From Anaeramoeba flamelloides (taxonomy: Eukaryota; Metamonada; Anaeramoebidae), in NCBI GenBank assembly GCA_027625915.1, contig JANTQA010000048.1, positions 1,736,001 through 1,800,000 of the forward strand: a stretch of 64,000 nucleotides of DNA. Reading direction: 5' to 3'. A model generated the notes under the pieces. It was not told the origin of the DNA. It made no database searches and was given only the letters and a program-made list of their open reading frames with translations. The position numbers and the translations under genes were made by a program. This document shows, piece after piece, positions 42,110 through 52,139 of the stretch (position 1 is the stretch's first letter; each line of letters starts with the position of its first letter).

Positions 42110-44504
42110 ATGAAAACGAGGAATAAACCCACTAGAAACCCAATAATAATGTTGTTTCACCTTGTAGGATACTTGGTTTCAATAGTTGCATCTGTTTTTT
42201 GGTTCCTTCTCTTTATCAGCATTTCATTTGTTCAATTGTTTTCTTTTTTTGATCTGCGCGTGATTAAACGTTTACACACCCATCGATTAGGAACACTAAT
42301 TATCATTATATCTTCGATTGCTTTTCTTTATTTTAGTCTTCCAAAAGAAGACCAACCAAATACCAACAATAGTAAATAAATTCTTCAAAGGTGTTTTCAA
42401 TCAAAAATATCTTTCCTCATGTTAACTCCTTTTTTTCAAAAAAAAAAAAAAAAAAAAAAACAAACCAACAAAAATAAAAAAAAAAAAAAAAAAAGATTAC
42501 ATCTCAACAAAATACGAATTATTAGATCACTTAATTACGACACACATCAACACTAATGTCTTTCAAGTCACAAAACAATCACTTCAATTCTTAGAAAATA
42601 CCTTATTAAGATCTATACGTGAAAAATTTGGAACTGAATTGAACAGTGGGGGAGAGTTGTCAAAAACGTTTGAGTCTCGTGTGCTCAAATACTTACAAAC
42701 AGACGCAACTATTAAAGCAGAAATATCCAAAACAAATTTAAACTATTTTCATACCTCCACGCTCTGGAGCAAAATTAACCGATTGAAAACAAAGCAAAGC
42801 GTAAATTTGGATAGCCTCTATTCGATAGTATCAAAATTAAATTCTGAAAAGGAGAAGCAAACTGCGTTAACAATCAAACTTTTAGAATTAGAAAAGGAAG
42901 TATCAAATTCAAAAGCAAAGGAAATTGATTTTTTGAACAAAATTAAGACTTCACAAGAGCAAACAAAGAATCTACAAGAATTACTAACAATTTCTTCAAC
43001 ATTAAACAATTTTGGAAATGAGACTTCTTTTTTTGAACATACAATTGAAGCACTCTCAAGCGAAATTAGTAAGACGTCAAGCCAAGAAAGGCTAACTGGC
43101 ATCTCAAACCAAATCAAAGAATTCCAAAGGCAAACTAATCAACACAATAACCGAATTACTGAATTAAATGACAATATTTTAAATCAAGAAGAAAGCAACA
43201 AAATCCCTAGCTTTAATGAAAAATTGCAAAGAGATCGAGAACTTGAATTGAATAACAAAAAAGAACTTGAAAATTTAAATAAATTAATTGAAGACACCTT
43301 AAACAATTTGGTGGTAAATGTCGAAAATACAAAAACACAGATTCGTAAAGCCTCCCAAATGAAAGATTTTATCAAATCTATCAAGCTACCAGACATTCCC
43401 GGTGAATTAATAAATGCACGAACATGGTTTTCTGAACGAAGCGAAATGTTAATCAAACTATTAGAAGAAAAAAAGCAATTTATTGATTCAGTTAATAGTA
43501 AATTAAATGAAATCCAATTGATAAGCAATTCCAGTGAAGACTTATTTCTGTTAACACCAAACGAAATAAATAACTTGAAAGACCAAATTAACCGAGCTGT
43601 TCTTAAGCATACCAAATTATTAAATGAATATAAAAACCGAATACAAAACACAAACACCGAACTCTTGAATCTTTATGCTGTTTCTAAAATCAAAACCTTA
43701 TTAAAGAATCCATTGTCATCATCGGCGTCAATATCTCAACAAAACTTTGAAATGATCATTGACAAAATTATTGAAAATGTTTATCGCGATTGGAAAGAAA
43801 CCATTCAGACAAAGGAATCGCAAGATAAAAACAAATTTAATAATAATTTAAAATTGTATTTACAAAATGTAATTCATCAAGCTTTTGAGCAAACGGGAGA
43901 GATCTACATTAAGCAAGGCAATCTTGAAAATTTAATTTCAGAGATCATTTCAAATGAATTTAAAAAAATTGGTGCAGAATTTGTGATTTCAGAGTTGAAG
44001 CAGTCAAATGAAAATTTACAAGTGATACCACTCAAAGTACTTGAGAAATTTACCTCTCCAACTTACAAAGGTAAATCTTCAAGGTTTTCATTATTCAATA
44101 TCATAAAAACTCGAAAGCCATCTTTAGTTTTGGATCCTTCTCTTGAAAAGGGCAAATGTTGGCCATTTGATGGAAATAATGGTAATATCTCGTTTATTAT
44201 TGAAGACCCCACAATCATTTCAAAAATTAGCATTGGTCATTTACGATCACAACTAAATAATCCGACAGAAAGCGCTCCAAAGCAGATCAGGGTTTGGGGG
44301 TATAATGATATTTCTCAATTTAATAATAAATACGACGGTACCCTCATTGCGAATTTCCTCTATGATATATATCTATCACAGCCAATACAAACTTTTAATT
44401 GTGATGTATCAAAGGGTAATTTCCAATATATTAGATTTGAAATATTATCTAATTGGAAATCTTCTTTTACTTGTCTTTATTGGATCGCTTTACATCCATT
44501 ATAA
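42110..44504 (+). CDS. SUN-domain nuclear envelope protein, two exons
   Basis: Predicted inner nuclear membrane protein of LINC complexes, which tie the nucleus to the cytoskeleton. Exon 1 is 42110-42371 and exon 2 42496-44504; 2271 nt give 756 residues. Residues about 11-46 and 60-76 are hydrophobic membrane segments after a short basic N terminus. About 90-600 is mostly coiled-coil, rich in Glu, Lys, Asn, Ser and Leu. The C-terminal 145 residues are the SUN domain: LEKGKCWPFDGNNGNISFII, then TESAPKQIRVWGYND, then FLYDIYLSQPIQTFNCDV and NWKSSFTCLYWIALHPL. The conserved CWPF..G..G, SAPK, QTF and YTC-like positions are visible. The intron joins NTNN to YISTKYELLDHLITTHIN in frame. No KASH partner is nearby. 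Confidence 0.85.
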
Positions 44505-44842
44505 TTTTTTATTTTTTATTTTTTTTTTAATTCGTTTTATTATTTATTTTTTCCTAATAAATATTTAATTTCTTTTTTTAATTAATATAATTTCGATTTT
44601 TGGATTCTTTTCATCTTTTGTATTAGTTTTATTGTTTCAAATAAATAAACTTTAAATTTTGATATATTTTTATTGCTTTTTTTTGGATTTTGAATTAATG
44701 ATATTATTATTATTGAAGAAGTGTAAAATACACCCAAAATGTCCGTTTACTTAAATTCTCTTGAAATATAATTTAAGCTTAACACCTTAGATTTCACAAA
44801 TATTCAAGGAAAGATATACCCAATTGTTTTTTTTTTTACATA

Positions 44843-45082
44843 CAGTTCCATTTTTAAGGTACAAACTTTGAACTGGATTTAAGGCACGAAAGAATTCTCA
44901 AATTAAGGCTCAAAATTCAAGTTCTAGTAAAATAAATTTAAAAATAAAATCCGAAATTTTGTACAAGAATTTGAAAATTTTTTTGTACCTTAAATTTGGT
45001 TGAAAGTTTATGTCTTTATTTAAGAATTTTGTTGTGCCTTAAATCCAGTTCAAAGTTTGTGCCTTAAAAGTGGAACTGATTG
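44843..45082. mobile_element. TA-flanked CAGT inverted-repeat MITE, copy C
   Basis: A 240-bp member of the family at 4150, with a longer interior. The left end is CAGTTCCATTTTTAAGGTAC, the right end GTGGAACTGATTG, with TA on both sides. AAGGCACRAA blocks are inverted inside. Located downstream of the SUN gene and the Ind1 gene, which converge here. Confidence 0.75.
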
Positions 45083-45739
45083 TATGTTTAAAAAGCAAAA
45101 CCAAAAATTTGAAAAGAAAAAAAGAAATTTCAAAAAAGTAATTTAAAATGAGTTTTTTAGAAGAAATTGGTAAAAAATTAAAAAAAAAACATTTGGGTTA
45201 ACTCTGATTTTAGAATAATCTGTTTTTTACTTAATTTTTCAATTTCAAGATCTCGTAAAAGTTTTTTTAATTTTCTATCACCCTAACCCAAAAAATTTTT
45301 TTGTTTATTAGTACCTTTAAAGAAAAATTAATTGTCTAATTTATTAAAAGAGATAAATAAACTCAAGAAAAAATTGACAATTATTGTAAAAGCAAAAATA
45401 AGGAAATATTCAAAAAAAGAGGTTTTTTCATTTTTAAAGGATTTTGATTTATCAAGCTATAATAAAATAATCGTCTAGACTTCTTTTTAAATAATTTCAA
45501 AATTAAAATCTAAATCAAAATCAAGATTTATAAATAACAAAACCAAAAAGTAAAAAACTATTAAACTTCTTCATCGAATAAAGTGTTTTGGAAATCAAAA
45601 AAAACTAAATATTCAACAAATGAAGAAATTTTCAAAGAATTAAAAATTGTGGAAATTTTCAAATTTCACTAAATTTAAACGTTTTGTTCTTGTTAAAATA
45701 CAAGTCTCATTTTATTTGTTGAGATCAAAATTCAAAATC
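45083..45739. other. Convergent intergenic with weak LINE trace
   Basis: Between the 3' ends of the SUN and Ind1 genes. Near 45580-45650 the plus strand reads NKVFWKSKKTKYSTNEEIFK with a stop, resembling FWKTLNKIRETSTKMFLNNE of the LINE linker region at 16085. Possibly an old LINE fragment; weak. Confidence 0.3.
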
Positions 45740-46666
45740 TTAATTTTTCTCTTTCTCTTTCTCTTTCTCTTGTCTAAGCTCTGTAACAATTTCAATTACT
45801 CGATTTGCAAGGCCAAAATATGGCTGAGCGAGTTGGTTTCCAAGTTGAGCGGAAACTGGTACACCACGGTCTGAGGAAATTGCGATTTCTGGTACATAGG
45901 GCAATTGTGCTATTTGCTTTACACCAAGCTTTGCAGCTATGTCTTTGACAGATTGTGCATCGCCTCCCATAAAGTTGTGCTTTGTGTTACAATTTGGGCA
46001 TTGGAACCAAGACATGTTTTCGACGATTCCAGCCACTGGGACTTCGACTGTTTTAAACATTTCAACACCCCTAATAACGTCGGCAAGAGCGAGTCTTTGT
46101 GGTGTGGTTACTATTAAGGAAGCGTCCATTTTTAATGTCTGGGCAAGTGTAATTTGGGTGTCGCCAGTCCCTGGAGGAAGATCAAGAACTAAGTAGTCCA
46201 ATTCCCCCCAATCGGTGTCGTTTAACAATTGCTTGACAACACCAGACACTAACGGCCCACGCCAGATCAAGCCCTTTGATTCTTCGATCATATTCCCGAT
46301 GGAGATCGAAGAGATGCCATGTTTTTTAATCGGGATAAACTTGTTTTCATTGGTGACGTTGATCCCTTTTTCAGTGGTTCCAAGAAGCATTGGGATCGAT
46401 GGCCCATAAATATCTAAATCTAATAAGCCGACGCGTAAGTTAAGTTGCCCAAGGGACACAGCCAAGTTTGTTGCTACTGTTGACTTGCCAACTCCTCCTT
46501 TACAGGACGAAACAGCAATTACCCTTGAAACATTTGGTAGTTCAATCTTTTCGGGTAAAAAATTTTTTGCGTGGTTATCATGAAAGTTCCGAAACAGGGA
46601 ACCAAGCGCTATACAGCTTTTGTTAAAGACTGACTTTGACAAATTAGATGCAAAACAGGAAAGCAT
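45740..46666 (-). CDS. Ind1/NUBPL-type Mrp P-loop Fe-S carrier
   Basis: Single-exon 308-residue ATPase of the Mrp/NBP35 family that holds a labile 4Fe-4S cluster and delivers it to target proteins. The deviant Walker A SCKGGVGKST is at 54-63, followed by LLDLDIYGPSIPMLLG (81-96), LVLDLPPGTGDTQI (159-172) and the cluster-binding CPNC at 223-226. The first 35 residues (MLSCFASNLSKSVF..., Arg and His but no Asp/Glu until 30) look like a mitochondrial presequence, as in Ind1. In aerobes Ind1 serves respiratory complex I; here a target in a hydrogen-producing organelle is more likely, though that is inference. The tail EKEKEKEKN is encoded by a TTTCTC-type repeat. Confidence 0.92.
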   Translation of the reverse strand: MLSCFASNLSKSVFNKSCIALGSLFRNFHDNHAKNFLPEKIELPNVSRVIAVSSCKGGVGKSTVATNLAVSLGQLNLRVGLLDLDIYGPSIPMLLGTTEKGINVTNENKFIPIKKHGISSISIGNMIEESKGLIWRGPLVSGVVKQLLNDTDWGELDYLVLDLPPGTGDTQITLAQTLKMDASLIVTTPQRLALADVIRGVEMFKTVEVPVAGIVENMSWFQCPNCNTKHNFMGGDAQSVKDIAAKLGVKQIAQLPYVPEIAISSDRGVPVSAQLGNQLAQPYFGLANRVIEIVTELRQEKEKEKEKN

Positions 46667-47639
46667 GAGTGTGTTTTGATATTAATGATTTAATAAAAAG
46701 AGAAGTTGTGGATTTATGAGGAGGAAAAAAGTAAAAATGAATTTTGGGTTATTTGTCGAAGTATGTTTTTTCTTCTCGTTGTTTGGTAATTCTCTTAATT
46801 TTTTCCTTTATCCAATTTTACAAATTAATTACCGGTTTTTAACTTTTGAATGGGAAAAAATTTTCACTTCATATACCTCATTTTACTTTAACAAAGAGAG
46901 TTCTCAAATCGTTAGACTTTACTTTCTGTGAACTCGATTTTTTTGTTGGACATTTTTCGGCCTCAACTAATATTCGTATAAATAGGATAAGATAAGAATC
47001 CTTGTTGAAAAGAATTAAAAAAAAGAAAAACCAACTGAAATTTGTTCCAATTTATTATTCAGAGACCAATATTTAATGTTTCATGATCTGGAGAATCATT
47101 AACCCTAAGGCTAAACTAAATTAAAAAGATTAAATAGCTGTTGGTCACAATTAAAGCCTTTTGTTGATGAGAATATTATGAATTAATTTCACAATTTTAA
47201 ATAAATTTAAAAAACAAATAACGATCTAAGGTTGTTTTTTGACAATTTTTTATTCGTCATCTTATTATTATTGGCTTTGTTTTTTCTCAAAGTCATTGTT
47301 GGAAGTATTGAACTTTGAACGAAGTGAAGAAGTGTATCTGTATGTTTGAAAAAATCAGAAAGGTAGAGCAATCAATTGACCCGCTTCCCAATGCTTCATC
47401 TCATATACTCCAAATTAAACATTGGTTTTGTTTTTTTCTATATCAAACACATCATCTAATTAAATACTCAATAATATATCTAATGGTCAAAATAAATTTA
47501 AATGTAAACTCGATGATTTTGTGAGAATATTTGAAATTATAAATCGAAATTTGTCACAAAATTTTTCGTCCGTGATCTCAGTTTTTTTTGAAATTTTTAT
47601 TTATTATTTTTTACAAAAAAATTTTATTCTAATAAATCC

Positions 47640-47820
47640 CGTAAAAATTTCTCATATAATGATGGTGTTTTGATAAATCTTTCATCTAATATTATTTTTT
47701 TGGAATTATATTTTTCAAGAGCATTTGACTAAAATTTTTTTCTAGAATTATCCATCTGTATTTGAAACAATTCCTAATTTTAATCCTTCCTTTTCGATAT
47801 CTCTTTAATGATAGTTGAGC
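47640..47820 (-). pseudogene. Unidentified coding trace
   Basis: The minus strand reads IEKEGLKLGIVSNTDG (about 47805-47755), followed after a stop by NALEKYNSKKIILDERFIKT then PSLYEKFLRDLLE and a stop at about 47640. Composition is more protein-like than the surroundings. GIVSNTDG recalls the motif II region of HAD-family hydrolases, but no motif I or III is seen. It could be the eroded end of a gene or an exon of an unresolved one. Confidence 0.25.
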
Positions 47821-47989
47821 TTGAATAAAATGATGTCTAATTTATTTTTCAACTATTTTGACTTTTTATTATTATTCATATCGCTATTAAAAACATATAA
47901 AAAAATAAATATTATTGCATATCAATATCTAATTAAATCTTTTATTTTTAAAATTTATGAAATTTTAGCTAATTCAGAGTGCTAAGGGA

Positions 47990-48260
47990 TATTTAATATT
48001 TTTTTTAAAAATTTAAATCTCTCTGTAATGTTATTGGGAGTCGTTTGATTAGTTTTATTCTTTAACTTTATCAAAAAAAAAAAATATTTATCAAATTTTT
48101 AGATCATAACAATTTTTCTAATATTACAAATTTTTGTTTTTTTTTTTGCTTTTTCATAAATCTTTGATTTTCTTTTTTTTTTTTTTCTTTCAAATTTTTC
48201 TTTTGTCAAATTTTACTTTACTTTTTGTTCTTCTATTTTATCCTTCTTAAAAATGTTTTT
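47990..48260. repeat. Unclassified dispersed repeat, third copy
   Basis: Shares TAATGTTATTGGGAGTCGTT, TTTATCAAAAAAAAAAA, TTTTTAGATCATAACAATTT and a T/C-rich run with the two stretches at 7640-8260. Diverged. Confidence 0.4.
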
Positions 48261-49555
48261 TTTTCTTTTTTTTGTTATATAGTTGTCTAAAAAAAAAAAC
48301 AAATTGAAAATATAAATATACATTAAAAAAATCTATTAGTTTCTCTATAAACTTGAGAAATTGATACCAAAAAATTCTTTTTTTTACCTTTTTTTTATCA
48401 AAAATTCAATAAAGATAAATATGTAGTACTCATATCAACAATTGTGATAGAGTTTTTTTTAATTTGGGATTTTATTTTTTATTTATTTTTTTCAAGATTA
48501 GGATTTGGTATGTTTCGAATAATAAAAAAAACGAACCATTAATAAGATTTAATAATTGGTTGTTTTTGGATACATAGGATATTATCTTTTTTTTTTAATT
48601 TATTATTTCATTTGAGTGATAATTTTTTAATTGATTTTATTTATAGATATTTAATATTTTAACTACTATTTATTTTCAATTTTTTATTATTAGTTTTTTA
48701 TGTATCACTCAGGTATCCAAACCATAAGAGCTTTAATGAACAAATATTGATACAAATAATAAATTTTATAATTTTTATTCATCAAATTGAATAATTATTA
48801 AGTATTTCTTCAAATAATAACTTTTTCTTATTGAGTTTTTTCTGAAATTATCAATTATTTTTTTTTTCATTTAATTCTGATAAATCTATTTCTTTCACTA
48901 TAACATAAAAAGAGTATTTGTATTTGAAATTTTACTGTTTTTTTTTCTTTTTCAAATGTATCGTATGAAAGTTTATTTTTTTAAGATTTTCTGATTTTAT
49001 AGAACTTATTTGGAAAATTTGGAAATTGAGGAAGGGAGAAAAAAAATAATGGAAAAAAATCCCGAAAAGAAAAAAATCCCGAAAAAATTTTAAAACTCCA
49101 AAAGTAAATTGCATACATTACCAAGTGACAATTTGATATTTTAGAGTTGATTCGAATAATTATTTTTATTTTAAATTCGTCAATTTGTGAATTTTTCCCT
49201 TCTTTGAGAAAATTCTGCTTAAAGGTTTTTAAAAAACTTTCTACACTATATGATGAAATTTGGGAATTCTAAAAAACAGAAACTTGAAAAAATAAAATCT
49301 TACCTCTAAATTTTTATACATTATTTGATTAGAATTTTAACTCTTTTAAAAACGAAACATTCAAATCAAAACTAATTACAGAGCAAATCAGACCAAATTC
49401 AAAAGGTAACCCTTTAAAAAAACATAAAAGAAAAAGTGTAAACCTTTGAAAATTTTATTTTTGAAAAAAATCTATTTGAAAAATTGGTAAACCTTGTTAA
49501 ATTTTCTAAAATCAAAATCAAAATAATGTCACAACTTCAGACCAAATCAGATTTA

Positions 49556-49751
49556 CAGTCAGTTTCACTTTTAAGGCACAAACTTTCAACGAAATTTAAG
49601 GCACACAAAAATTCCAAATTAAGGCACAATTTTTGGTGATTTTTTTTTCTCAATTTATTTTTCTAGAATCTGAATTTTTGTGCCTTAATTTGGAATTTTT
49701 TTGTGCCTTAAATTTCGTAGAAAGTTTGTGCCTTAAAAGTGAAACTGACTG
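49556..49751. mobile_element. TA-flanked CAGT inverted-repeat MITE, copy D
   Basis: A 196-bp copy and the best preserved of the four. Ends CAGTCAGTTTCACTTTTAAG and its exact mirror CTTAAAAGTGAAACTGACTG, between TA dinucleotides. The arms pair over about 80 bp with few mismatches. Confidence 0.88.
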
Positions 49752-50059
49752 TAAAATTGTTTATATATAATTTGATCAATTAAAGTATACATGTTTGCTA
49801 CCTGAATTTACCTTTAAAACTTTTCAAAAATTTTTTTTTCAAAAATTCAAATCCTCTTAAGGTACCAAAATTCGTATAAATGCTGGTAACTAAGTAGTTT
49901 TTTCCGTGTTAGGAGTAGAAGATTTTAAATTATTTATATATACTAAAACCTAAAATTAAAAAAACTTTTTTTTTTTTTTTTCAAAAAAAAAAACTTTAAA
50001 ATTGATTATAATCTATGGGAGTCACTATATAAAAAATATAAAAACAATCTCAATAATTC

Positions 50060-50190
50060 ATTTTTTTGGGGCTCTTATATTTTTCGAGTTATTGCCCAAA
50101 ATAGTTTTGAAAAATCACTATTAAAAAATTTGTATATAAAAATCGATTTTGGGCAATATCTCGAAAACTAGACGTCCTAAAGACTTCTAA
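50060..50190. repeat. Imperfect inverted repeat
   Basis: TTTTTCGAGTTATTGCCCAA at about 50079 is mirrored by TTGGGCAATATCTCGAAAA at about 50149. Flanks beyond this pair only weakly. Non-coding; no target duplication seen. Confidence 0.45.
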
Positions 50191-50284
50191 ACACCAAAAA
50201 TCTAAAATTAAGAAAATTTTGAATTTGTTGAGCAATAAAAAAAAATTTAATCCCAGTTTTATATTTACTCTTGTGTGTCGAGAA

Positions 50285-50805
50285 CTTAGGTTTTCTTGTG
50301 GAATTCTATTTTATTTATAAAAGCAATGTATTTTCGTTAGGTTTTTTGAGTTTTCTATTTTATTAGTAAAATATATTGATTTTCGTTAGGTTTTTGAGTT
50401 TTCTATTTATTTGTGAAGTGTTCTAGGTTTTTTTTACTTTTTATTTTTGAAGTGTTCTGTGTTTTTTTGAGGTTTTCTATTTTATTTGTTAAATCTATTG
50501 ATTTTCCAAATAAATAGAAAACTCAAAAACCTAACGAAAATCAATATATTTTCCGAATAAAATAGAAAACTCAAAAAACCTAGAACACTTAATAGATAAA
50601 ACAGAAAACCTCAAAAAAAAACCTAGAACACTTAATAAATAAACAGAATATACAAGAAAAGATAACTGAGGTTTTGTTAATTTTAAAAATTTTCTTTTAA
50701 TTTCTAAAATTAAAAAAAAAAACAAACTAAATTTGCTTTTCCAGAATTCAAACAAGCTCTATAAATATCTTTAATTTTACTCTATCCTTTTGAATTTTGG
50801 GTAAG
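50285..50805. repeat. Modular palindromic array 5
   Basis: Modules with GATTTTCGTTAGGTTTT and AAAACCTAACGAAAATC junctions. GAGTTTTCTATTTATTTGTG is mirrored by AATAAATAGAAAACTC, and there are repeated CCTAGAACACTTAATA words. It ends in a CCAGAATTCAAACAAG module mirrored by TCCTTTTGAATTTTGG. Shares several blocks with array 4 in a different order. Confidence 0.72.
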
Positions 50806-51320
50806 TTAACTAAATTTCAACATTTGATTAATTTTGAAAAATGTCCATGTATTATTTTTTATCTTATTTTTAATTCATTAAAATTATTTGTTTCCAAAAA
50901 AATTATACATTTATTGGGTTATTATCAAATTTATTAAATTTGTTTATATTGATACATTCTATTTTCTGTGGTGGATCTTTTCTTTCATCAATCTTTATTG
51001 CCATGTTGTCTTTTGTAAATTAAATTGTTTTAGTCTTCCAGGCTTTTTATAACACTTTCCAGGACTACACAATCTACCCAGGTAGATTAATGCAATCAAA
51101 TACTAATTTGTCTTTTTCAAGATTATTTTTTTGAAAAAACCTGGAAATAATGTTGTCTGTATCAAGTTTGATAGACTGTAGCAGTTATGATATTTTAGAG
51201 TTTGTAATCAACCTGATTTGCAAAGTTTAATGATTGGGTTTTTTTTTATAGGGTATTTCCTATTTTTCCAAGTGTTTTTTTTTTTTTCTTTTTTTTTTTC
51301 ATATTCTATAAAATGTTACA

Positions 51321-51552
51321 GCCTATGAAAAAAAAAACGAAAAATCTGGAAATCAGAATTTTTTTCAAAATAATAAAAAATTCAATAATATCTCTGATAT
51401 TATTTATAACAAAAAATTCATCAGGTATATTATCATTAGTAACTCAAGAATCAAAAATTTTTGATTCTTTAACAAAATTTCTATAAAAAAAAAAAGGGTT
51501 TAGAAATTAATAAACAGGGGAGAAAGGTAATTGTCTTTAATCAAAAATAAAA
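51321..51552 (+). mobile_element. LINE family 1 3'-end fragment
   Basis: Matches the last 200 bp of the LINE at 15812: AAACGAAAAATCTGGA, TATATTATCATTAGTAA, GATTCTTTAACAAAATTTCT and a GGGGAGAAAGGTAA segment, then an A-rich tail. Strongly 5'-truncated copy. Confidence 0.75.
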
Positions 51553-51717
51553 TAATAAATAAATATATTAATGTTTTTTAATCTGATCAAAAATAAAAAG
51601 AAAAAAAGATCGATTTTTTTTTTTTTTTATCGTTAATTTTTGTTTTGAAAACAAATAAAATTATATACGTCAGTAGTGTATAATTTATTGATTAATCCCA
51701 ATCAAAAATATTTACAA

Positions 51718-51724
<7 letters not shown>

Positions 51725-51762
<38 letters not shown>
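51725..51762. repeat. TA microsatellite
   Basis: About 18 TA units, followed by ATT repeats to about 51786. Between a LINE fragment and the 3' end of the PARG gene. Confidence 0.9.
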
Positions 51763-51764
<2 letters not shown>

Positions 51765-52139
51765 TTTATTTTATTATTATTATTATTTTCATGGTAGTAT
51801 GGATATTAATTCGTATTAAAGTGGATGATAATTATTAAAGTTTTAAAATATTCTATTCATATCATCAAAGGGGATTTTTATCATTTTTTTTTTTTTTTTC
51901 TGAATTATTACAAAGTATATTTTAAATCTTTTTCTTAAACTAGTTCCCCTTATTTTATTATTATTCTTTTATATTTTATCTTTAATAATTTAATATACTT
52001 TTGATTTTGAATTAAAAAGATAAAATAATAGTATTAAATTCTAAACGGATATTAAAGGCATTGTTTTTTTCGATTTCACAATAATAATATTAATAATAAA
52101 AGTGCGTATTTGACGTTTGTCCACAATTCTTTTCTTATT

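Larger units (their letters stand above)
46667..49555. other. Intergenic with repeat traces
   Basis: AT-rich. Frames of 60-71 residues at 46716, 47315 and 48932 are not recognised. Holds the dispersed repeat at 47990-48260 and a minus-strand coding trace at 47640-47820. Confidence 0.35.
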
